This document shows, piece after piece, positions 59,301-64,000 of a stretch of DNA of 64,000 bases. Both the position numbers and the translations under genes were made by a program. Origin of the DNA: Rhizobium sp. C4 (GTDB taxonomy: Bacteria > Pseudomonadota > Alphaproteobacteria > Rhizobiales > Rhizobiaceae); NCBI RefSeq assembly GCF_021026315.1, contig NZ_JAJNCX010000009.1:124001-188000 (forward strand). The letters are read 5' to 3'. The notes below the pieces were generated by a model. The model saw nothing but the letters and a program-made list of their open reading frames with translations, was not told the origin of the DNA and did no database searches. Every line of letters begins with the position of its first letter. Position 1 is the stretch's first letter.

Positions 59301-60033
59301 CCTCTGCCATTTCCTGGCGGAGCGCGTCGAAATGCTCGATGATGACGGCCAGATCGTCCTGGCGTGCCATGCCGTTGACCATTGCGCGGATCGAGTCGAG
59401 CTCGCTGCGCATGCTGTTGGTCACGGCGTTCTCGGTGGCCTCACCGATATATTCCATGCCTTCGGCAAGCCGCTGCAGGTCGGCGTAGAGATCCTGCGGA
59501 TAACCGTTTTCGGCGACGGATGCGCCGATTTCCTTGACCTCGTTGCGCAGGCTGGCGATTTCCTGCGCGAAGCTGGCAGCCAGATCCTGTTTCAGGTCGT
59601 GGCGCAGCTTGGCCAGCGCTTCGGAAATGTCGATCGCTGCGTGTTCGGCCGAAGGCTGGCGATACTCGCTTTGGCGGTAATCGCTGGCCCTGTATTCGCT
59701 CGGACGCAGATCGCTGCTGCGCGGCGCGCTGATGGCGGCGGATGCCGGAGCAGCCGGGGAACGGAGGCGCTCACGGATCTGGTCGGCCAGCGAAAGATTG
59801 GCGGCTGCCGGCGGTGGCGGACGATTGCGCGACAGAAGCTTCTGCCGGTCGAGAATTTCCGAGATCTGCGAGGAACGCGCCAGACGGCCGGCATCATCGG
59901 GCCGCGGTGCGCGAAGCAGCGAACCGCGCGCTTCCTCCACCCGGCTTGTGGCCGTCTCGGTCAAAGGTGCTGCCGGCGCGCTCGAGGCGCGGTCTCCCTG
60001 ACGAGGCGTATCAGATTTTGATCTGTTCATCAT
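56356..60033 (-). CDS. podJ: polar localization factor PodJ
   Basis: A 1225-residue polarity protein. The cytoplasmic N-terminal two-thirds is acidic coiled coil with repeated helical segments (LRHDLKQDLAASFAQEIASL, MEYIGEATENAVTNSMRSEL). A basic patch and single membrane helix follow (RRPLLLGTGLVLLAVMSWPL, about 777-800). The periplasmic part has a long Ala/Pro/Thr-rich spacer (about 800-945), Sel1-type TPR repeats (IFDGRGVAANPAMSVAWYTK, LYEKGVGVGIDPAKAVEHYT; about 950-1105) and a C-terminal peptidoglycan-binding domain (MLNKNGFDVGRPDGVMGGKT). This order is the PodJ architecture. In Agrobacterium PodJ marks the old/growth pole transition. An exact CtrA box lies upstream. Confidence 0.93.
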   Translation of the reverse strand: MMNRSKSDTPRQGDRASSAPAAPLTETATSRVEEARGSLLRAPRPDDAGRLARSSQISEILDRQKLLSRNRPPPPAAANLSLADQIRERLRSPAAPASAAISAPRSSDLRPSEYRASDYRQSEYRQPSAEHAAIDISEALAKLRHDLKQDLAASFAQEIASLRNEVKEIGASVAENGYPQDLYADLQRLAEGMEYIGEATENAVTNSMRSELDSIRAMVNGMARQDDLAVIIEHFDALRQEMAEADKRSQTQSLDVKIGSLADAIEMLVAQMSNADRDMNSQMHTLDERLADVVAAIEANAQATAELSSGDAGFGSLEARIAQLIQEIDAVNLPAHDNIVAERIEGLAARMEELAKLQATEHLDRRFDELAALLAQGGATPAGEDLTAIVSDISRKIDDMARGTVSSDLVNRFDDLVNRIDNLDGIGASGGLSEEILTWLEERMNDIAARIDGNVAAKGNPAADLGALEEQIAALTKLLSEPRVAEDINTAQMTSRMSALEDYMSTNDEYIVEAARQAAETALEAYVRNFAGQPSSTSMPQADISTISDLASDLHALEALTRSGEARNQQTFETLQQTLMQIADRLDKLGASTEAAAAPAASKAAAAVSSRPRLRTGTDTEMFSSDFDDDLFDDDFSIDNTTTRDGGEKPLKGFLSSIGNRFRKNGQDQKAEEPRRTLDAAPAIDAADDISPDLANQLLEPGSGAPDIRQILEKVRAVQDGKPVKKDGLTAREDDNSDYIAVARRAAQAAAAEVRPIERNDDEAEASVSVIGKYRRPLLLGTGLVLLAVMSWPLANTMFSSPNAPQAQPAAVTQPTPSADAAADEKAAAEKLAADKAAADQALADKAAADAKAEAPAASDVTAPPANAAAATPAATVSEPAAAPQAAKPEASASTAAAPAQTAPADTAAPATEVKPETQAAATVTPPASAAPAATTPAAGALAVPTGIEPQALVDAANGGDALAIYEIGNRIFDGRGVAANPAMSVAWYTKAASLGFAPAEYRLGSLYEKGVGVGIDPAKAVEHYTTAAKAGNISAMHNLAVLYATGSLGSQDFTSAGKWFTEAANHGVRDSQFNLAILYAKGSGVTQDLVQSYKWFGIAAKDGDVDAAQKRDEVGKVLSADQLTKAKAEVDGWKPATTDDKANATILPDAWAGKAQKTNSVDMKKAITYIQAMLNKNGFDVGRPDGVMGGKTVAAIKQFQSSVGQQPTGEINDALVKELIARSK

Positions 60034-60200
60034 TCCACTCGCTTCAATTGCGTCTGGCGTTGATCCACTTCGGACGCGGGAAATCTCCCCGCCGCGCCCG
60101 TCATGGCGAAACTGCGGATGTTCCCGGCTACGAAAGACCTTAAAAATCCCGGATCGGCGCAAATCACCTGCATGAGATGATTACATTTGATGAGGCCGCG

Positions 60201-60216
60201 TTAACAGCCCGTTAAC
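60201..60216. promoter_or_regulatory. exact CtrA box (TTAA-N7-TTAAC) upstream of podJ
   Basis: TTAACAGCCCGTTAAC matches the CtrA consensus TTAA-N7-TTAAC without mismatch. The sequence is also nearly symmetrical (GTTAAC at both ends). It lies about 170 bp upstream of the podJ start, and a GANTC methylation site lies 35 bp further away. PodJ is a cell-cycle-timed protein in Caulobacter and Agrobacterium. Confidence 0.7.
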
Positions 60217-60332
60217 CGATGTCCAAAGATTAAAATCTTACTTTTGCGCAGAATCACCCTCGATAATTCGTTAACCATTTGCCTTGACGAGACTTGCGGC
60301 AAGCTGGAGCCGCAAAATTTTCGGCGCGTTCG

Positions 60333-60360
60333 ATTTTGACGTTTACGCAAACGTCAAAAT
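60333..60360 (+). promoter_or_regulatory. palindromic operator and promoter of the fadE-fadA operon
   Basis: Arms ATTTTGACGTTT and AAACGTCAAAAT (12 bp each, perfect) flank ACGC. The 20-bp core is identical to the site before the nitronate monooxygenase gene. The left arm supplies a -35-like TTGACG, and TTGTAT lies 20 bp further on, an over-long spacer characteristic of promoters controlled by MerR-family activators. This is compatible with a LiuR-type regulator, which is not encoded here. Confidence 0.75.
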
Positions 60361-60409
60361 TTTGTATGAGAATGGCAACGACGACCCAATGGAAGGCGAG
60401 GAGACTGCC

Positions 60410-62206
60410 ATGCCCGTGTTCAAAGCCCCCGTACAAGACACCCTTTTCGTGCTCAACGATGTCCTCGGCATCGAGCGCTACGCCAACATGCCCGGCTTTG
60501 CCGACGTTGGCCCCGATCTTCTGGAGGCGATCACCGCCGAAGCCGCCAAGGTTGCCGAGGAAGTCATGTTCCCGGTCAACCTGTCCGGTGACCAGGAAGG
60601 ATGCGTTCGCAACGATGACGCGAGTGTGAAGGCGCCGAAGGGTTTCAAGGAAGCTTTCGACCAATATTGTCAGGGCGGTTGGCTCGGTCTCTCCATGCCG
60701 GAGGAATTCGGTGGCCAGGGCCTGCCCTACACCCTGCACAGTGCCGTTTCCGAATATCTCATCTCCGCCAACATGGCACTGATGATGTATCCGGGCCTGA
60801 CGCAGGGCGCGATTGCCGCCATCCTCGAGCACGGCTCGGATGCGCAGAAGCAGACCTATGTACCGAACATGGTTGCCGGCACGTGGACCGGCACGATGAA
60901 CCTCACCGAGCCCCATTGCGGCACCGACCTTGGCCTGCTCCGCACCAAGGCAGTTCCGCAGGCTGACGGGTCCTACAAGCTCTCCGGCCAGAAAATCTTC
61001 ATCTCCGCCGGCGAACACGACATGTCGGAGAACATCATCCATCTGGTTCTCGCCCGCATCGAGGGCGCGCCGGAAGGCACGAAGGGCATTTCGCTCTTCA
61101 TCGTGCCGAAGTTCATGGTCAAGGAAGACGGTTCGCTCGGTGCCCGCAACGGCGTAGCCTGCGGTGCGCTCGAACACAAGATGGGCATTCACGGCAACGC
61201 CACCTGCGTCATGAACTATGACGACGCGACCGGCTACCTGATCGGTGCGGAGAACAAGGGCCTCGCCGCCATGTTCGTCATGATGAACGAAGCCCGGCTC
61301 GGCGTCGGCCTTCAGGGCCTGTCCATGGGTGAGATCGCCTATCAGAATGCCGCGCAATATGCCCGCGACCGCATCCAGGGCCGTTCGCTTTCCGGCCCGA
61401 AGGCGCCGAACCTCAAGGCAGACCCGATCATCGTGCATCCGGATATCCGCCGTGCGCTGATGACCATTCGCGCCTTCAACGAAGGCGGCCGCGCCTTCGC
61501 GCTGTGGACCGCGCTGCAGTCCGACATCGCGCATCGCTCGGATGACGCCAAGGCTCGCGAAACCGCCTCCGATCTGCTCGGCCTGATGACGCCGATCCTC
61601 AAGGGCGTGATGACCGACAAGGGCTTCGACCACGCCGTCATGGCGCAGCAGGTCTTCGGTGGCCATGGCTATATCGAAGAATGGGGCATGAGCCAGTATG
61701 TCCGTGACGCCCGAATCGCCATGATCTATGAAGGCGCGAACGGCATCCAGGCGCTTGACCTCGTCGGCCGCAAGCTGCCGGCCAACGGCGGCCGTGCTGT
61801 CATGGCGCTGTTCAACGAGATCGGCGCATTCTGCGAGGAAAACCGCTCCAACGAAGCGCTCTCCGGCTTCACCAAGGCGCTGAAGAAGGGCCTCAACGAC
61901 CTTCAGGCGTCCACCATGTGGTTCATGCAGAACGCCATGGCCAAGCCCGACAATGCCGGCGCGGGTTCCTATGACTACATGCACATGTTCGGCGTCGTCG
62001 TCATCGGCTACATGTGGGCGAAGATGGCAAAGGTCGCTCAGGAAGAGCTTGCCGCTGGCAATTCTTCGCGCGAAGACTACCTTAAGAACAAGCTGATCAC
62101 GGCGCGCTTCTACATGGACAAGGTCATGCCGGAAACGGCGCTGCGCAAGACCCGCATCGAGACCGGCGCAGACACGATGATGGAACTGGCCGCCGAGGCG
62201 TTCTGA
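60410..62206 (+). CDS. acyl-CoA dehydrogenase (long FadE/DmdC-like type)
   Basis: A 598-residue flavoprotein catalysing the first step of beta-oxidation. After an N-terminal cap specific to the long family (FKAPVQDTLFVLNDVLGIER), the dehydrogenase core shows GLSMPEEFGGQGLPYTLHSA, TMNLTEPHCGTDLGLLRTKA, GQKIFISAGEHDM and QQVFGGHGYIEEWGMSQYVR, with the catalytic-glutamate segment YEGANGIQALDLVGRK. A C-terminal extension of about 130 residues follows. AGGAG precedes the ATG. Fatty acyl-CoA is the likely substrate from its operon with thiolase and FadB. Related 3-methylthiopropanoyl-CoA dehydrogenases have the same layout. Confidence 0.92.
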   Translation: MPVFKAPVQDTLFVLNDVLGIERYANMPGFADVGPDLLEAITAEAAKVAEEVMFPVNLSGDQEGCVRNDDASVKAPKGFKEAFDQYCQGGWLGLSMPEEFGGQGLPYTLHSAVSEYLISANMALMMYPGLTQGAIAAILEHGSDAQKQTYVPNMVAGTWTGTMNLTEPHCGTDLGLLRTKAVPQADGSYKLSGQKIFISAGEHDMSENIIHLVLARIEGAPEGTKGISLFIVPKFMVKEDGSLGARNGVACGALEHKMGIHGNATCVMNYDDATGYLIGAENKGLAAMFVMMNEARLGVGLQGLSMGEIAYQNAAQYARDRIQGRSLSGPKAPNLKADPIIVHPDIRRALMTIRAFNEGGRAFALWTALQSDIAHRSDDAKARETASDLLGLMTPILKGVMTDKGFDHAVMAQQVFGGHGYIEEWGMSQYVRDARIAMIYEGANGIQALDLVGRKLPANGGRAVMALFNEIGAFCEENRSNEALSGFTKALKKGLNDLQASTMWFMQNAMAKPDNAGAGSYDYMHMFGVVVIGYMWAKMAKVAQEELAAGNSSREDYLKNKLITARFYMDKVMPETALRKTRIETGADTMMELAAEAF

Positions 62207-62224
62207 GTTCTGTGAAGAAATGAG

Positions 62225-62248
62225 AGGCCCTTGAAGACAAGGGCCTTT
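62225..62248 (+). terminator. terminator-like hairpin between fadE and thiolase genes
   Basis: AGGCCCTTG and CAAGGGCCT form a nine-base stem with a four-base loop, followed by TTCTG. The short T-run suggests partial termination, which would lower expression of the downstream genes relative to fadE. Confidence 0.65.
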
Positions 62249-62355
62249 CTGCATGTCGAGGAATGGCGGCGTACCCGCCAGCACATTTTTTCGCATTTCC
62301 CAAAGGAAAACCGCTTCGCACCTTTTCCTGGAAATGCACAAAGGGAGAAGACATC

Positions 62356-63564
62356 ATGACCGAAGCCTTTATCTATGACACCGTGCGCACGCCGCGCGGT
62401 CGCGGCAAGAAGGACGGCGCGCTGCACGAAGTGCCGACCCCCCGTCTCGCCGCGCTCACGCTGGAAGCCATCCGCGACCGCAATGGGCTGGACACGTCCA
62501 CCGTCGACGACATCATCTTCGGCTGCGTTGACCCGGTCATGGAAGCCGGCGCGGTCATTCCGCGTTCTGCCGCCTTTGAAGCAGGCTACGATTTCAAGGC
62601 GCCGGGCGTGCAGATCTCGCGCTTCTGTGCCTCCGGCCTCGATGCCGTGAACCTCGCCGCCTCCAAGATCGCCTTCGGTGCCGACGATATCGTCATTGCC
62701 GGCGGCGTCGAGAGCATGTCGCGCGTCGGCATGGGCATGGCCGGCGGTTCCTGGCCGGTCGATCCCTCCGTGGCCTTCCCCGGCTATTTCATGCCGCAGG
62801 GCGTGTCCGCCGACCTGATCGCCACCAAATACGGCTTCTCCCGCGAGGACGTCGACGCCTATGCCGTCGAGAGCCAGAAGCGCGCCGCCAATTCCTGGGA
62901 AAAGGGCTATTTCGACAAGTCCGTCATCGCCGTGAAGGACATCAACGGCCTGACGATCCTCGCCAAGGACGAGCATATGCGTCCCGACACGACGATGCAG
63001 TCGCTCGGCTCGCTGAACCCCTCCTTCCAGATGCCGGGCGAGATGGGCGGCTTTGAAGCTGTTGGCCTGCACGCGCATCCGGATGTCGAGCGCATCAACT
63101 ACGTCCACCATGCCGGCAACTCCTCGGGCATCGTGGACGGCGCAGCCGCCGTACTGCTCGGCTCCAAGGCCGGCGGCGAGGCCATGGGCCTCAAGCCCCG
63201 CGCCCGCATCCGCGCCTTCGCCAATATCGGCTCGGAACCGGCGCTCATGTTGACCGGTCCGGTCGATGTCACCGAAAAGCTCCTGAAGCGTGCAGGCATG
63301 ACGATCAACGATATCGATCTGTTCGAGCTGAACGAAGCCTTTGCCGCCGTCGTCCTGCGCTACATGCAGGCCTTCGACATTTCGCATGACAAGATCAACG
63401 TCACCGGCGGCGCGATTGCGCTCGGCCATCCGCTCGGTGCCACCGGCGCGATGATCCTTGGCCAGGCGCTGGACGAAATGGAACGCCGCGATCTGAACAC
63501 CGCGCTCGTGACGCTTTGCATTGGTGCGGGCATGGGCACGGCCACGATCATCGAGCGCGTCTGA
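62356..63564 (+). CDS. acetyl-CoA C-acyltransferase (3-ketoacyl-CoA thiolase)
   Basis: A 402-residue thiolase cleaving 3-ketoacyl-CoA in the last step of beta-oxidation. Catalytic residues are in place: nucleophilic Cys91 in [14 protein letters not shown], the N-E-A-F motif in [14 protein letters not shown], His in [15 protein letters not shown] and the second cysteine in [12 protein letters not shown]. The start follows AAGGGAGAAG. It is flanked by the acyl-CoA dehydrogenase gene and, after a small membrane-protein gene, by fadB, the usual rhizobial order. Confidence 0.95.
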   Translation: MTEAFIYDTVRTPRGRGKKDGALHEVPTPRLAALTLEAIRDRNGLDTSTVDDIIFGCVDPVMEAGAVIPRSAAFEAGYDFKAPGVQISRFCASGLDAVNLAASKIAFGADDIVIAGGVESMSRVGMGMAGGSWPVDPSVAFPGYFMPQGVSADLIATKYGFSREDVDAYAVESQKRAANSWEKGYFDKSVIAVKDINGLTILAKDEHMRPDTTMQSLGSLNPSFQMPGEMGGFEAVGLHAHPDVERINYVHHAGNSSGIVDGAAAVLLGSKAGGEAMGLKPRARIRAFANIGSEPALMLTGPVDVTEKLLKRAGMTINDIDLFELNEAFAAVVLRYMQAFDISHDKINVTGGAIALGHPLGATGAMILGQALDEMERRDLNTALVTLCIGAGMGTATIIERV

Positions 63565-63590
63565 CTGCGAGAGGAATGAGGCCAGGACGG

Positions 63591-63788
63591 ATGCCCGACC
63601 TTTTCAACCAGGAACGCGAATTCGAGCAACAGGTGCGCGACATGAGCAAGTCTCTTGAAGCCGCGATGGTTGCGAAAACCGCGAAGCAGGCTGCCTCTGA
63701 AAAGCGGTCTGCCATACTGGGTTGGGCAGTGACGCTCATCGTCATCGGCCTCGTGTTTTTGACATTCGTCTATCTTCGTGGCGTCTGA
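63591..63788 (+). CDS. small single-pass membrane protein inside the beta-oxidation operon
   Basis: A 65-residue protein: a charged helix ([20 protein letters not shown]), then a single C-terminal membrane segment ([20 protein letters not shown]) ending in LRGV. Topology suggests a cytoplasmic N-terminus anchored at the inner membrane. GCCAGGACGG before the ATG gives a fair ribosome site. An ATG five codons upstream has GAGAGGA directly abutting it. It lies 26 bp after the thiolase stop and 46 bp before fadB. The family is unknown. Confidence 0.65.
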   Translation: MPDLFNQEREFEQQVRDMSKSLEAAMVAKTAKQAASEKRSAILGWAVTLIVIGLVFLTFVYLRGV

Positions 63789-63834
63789 TGCACGGAGAAG
63801 GGCTTCTGGATTTCGAAGGGAAGAGGATCCCATC

Positions 63835-64000
63835 ATGAGCAATTACGTAAACTTCAAGGTCGAAACCGACGCCGACGGCATTGCGCTCGTCACCTGGGAC
63901 ATGCCCGGCAAGTCGATGAACGTCTTCACGGTCGAAGTGATGGACGAACTCGACAAGATCATCGACGCCACCGTCGCCGATGCCAACGTCAAGGGCGTTG
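63835..64000 (+). CDS. fadB: 3-hydroxyacyl-CoA dehydrogenase/enoyl-CoA hydratase FadB, truncated by window end
   Basis: The first 55 residues ([20 protein letters not shown], then [20 protein letters not shown]) match the start of the enoyl-CoA hydratase domain of FadB-type multifunctional enzymes. D-M-P-G-K-S-M-N-V is a family hallmark. The rest lies outside the window. GAAGAGGATCC precedes the ATG. Position after acyl-CoA dehydrogenase and thiolase genes supports the call. Confidence 0.88.
   Translation, partial: MSNYVNFKVETDADGIALVTWDMPGKSMNVFTVEVMDELDKIIDATVADANVKGV

Larger units (their letters stand above)
60034..60409. other. 376-bp divergent control region between podJ and the beta-oxidation operon
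   Basis: No gene seen. Contents from left to right: an untranslated podJ leader, the CtrA-type box at 60201, one GANTC site at 60251, a lone GTTAAC half-site at about 60270, and the palindromic operator at 60333 with its promoter. Confidence 0.7.

Noticed and set aside
56227-60021. 1264-codon open frame antisense to podJ
   Set aside because: It mirrors the podJ codon pattern in a GC-rich gene, has no ribosome site and gives low-complexity protein without family features. podJ has clear domains, a terminator and a CtrA box.

Overview
The window is a GC-rich, densely coded piece of an alphaproteobacterial chromosome. Gene content and order point to the Rhizobiaceae (Rhizobium/Agrobacterium/Allorhizobium group). 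Diagnostic items are gcrA, podJ, the ornithine-lipid acyltransferase olsB, a SAM-II riboswitch in front of metZ, the phoR/phoU/phoB block next to gcrA, the argD-argF-hslO-apaG string and a rhizobial-type 364-aa dCTP deaminase. No rRNA, insertion sequence, prophage or CRISPR array was found. It reads as core chromosome.

Layout. 1-8 kb: truncated coxG-like gene, two RNA methyltransferases plus lspA in an overlapping operon, a hybrid histidine kinase, olsB behind a clear Pho box, an M29 aminopeptidase and a ybaK/arsC-family pair. 8-11 kb: a TadE-TadE-TadG operon whose TadG carries unusual FGNGPFYF tandem repeats, then tRNA-Thr(CGT). 11-17 kb: DUF1176 protein, nitronate monooxygenase with a palindromic operator, a coiled-coil membrane protein, gcrA behind a dense GANTC cluster, csbD. 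17-21 kb: phoB, phoU, phoR and ppk2, with no pst transporter genes between phoR and phoU. 21-30 kb: a palindromic intergenic repeat, argD, argF, hslO, apaG, a cupredoxin/FTR1 iron-uptake pair, a small protein plus AbiEii-like nucleotidyltransferase, metZ and dcd. 30-36 kb: DUF805 and DUF4189 proteins, cytochrome b561/PepSY genes divergent from a PepSY/response-regulator/histidine-kinase operon, a GGDEF protein. 36-48 kb: tRNA-Gly(CCC), mntR/mntH with an operator, a GT2 glycosyltransferase, a periplasmic binding protein, two tandem YitT proteins, a TPR methyltransferase, a CAP lipoprotein, a MATE pump, a second palindromic repeat, pyrD. 48-64 kb: LuxR-type regulator, S24 protease-like regulator, TerB, ligase-associated helicase and PdeM, TIGR02186/TauE pair, podJ and a fatty-acid beta-oxidation operon (fadE, fadA, a 65-aa membrane protein, fadB cut by the window end).

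How it fits together. Phosphate control links PhoR/PhoB/PhoU with olsB through Pho-box-like 11-bp repeats upstream of olsB and phoU. Cell-cycle control is represented by gcrA with clustered CcrM sites and by podJ with an exact CtrA box (TTAA-N7-TTAAC). An identical 20-bp palindromic operator precedes both the nitronate monooxygenase and the beta-oxidation operon, which suggests one regulon. Metal homeostasis appears as MntR/MntH and as the cupredoxin/FTR1 pair with a candidate RirA-type site.

Most calls rest on recognition of protein families and motifs by eye. No database search was run.
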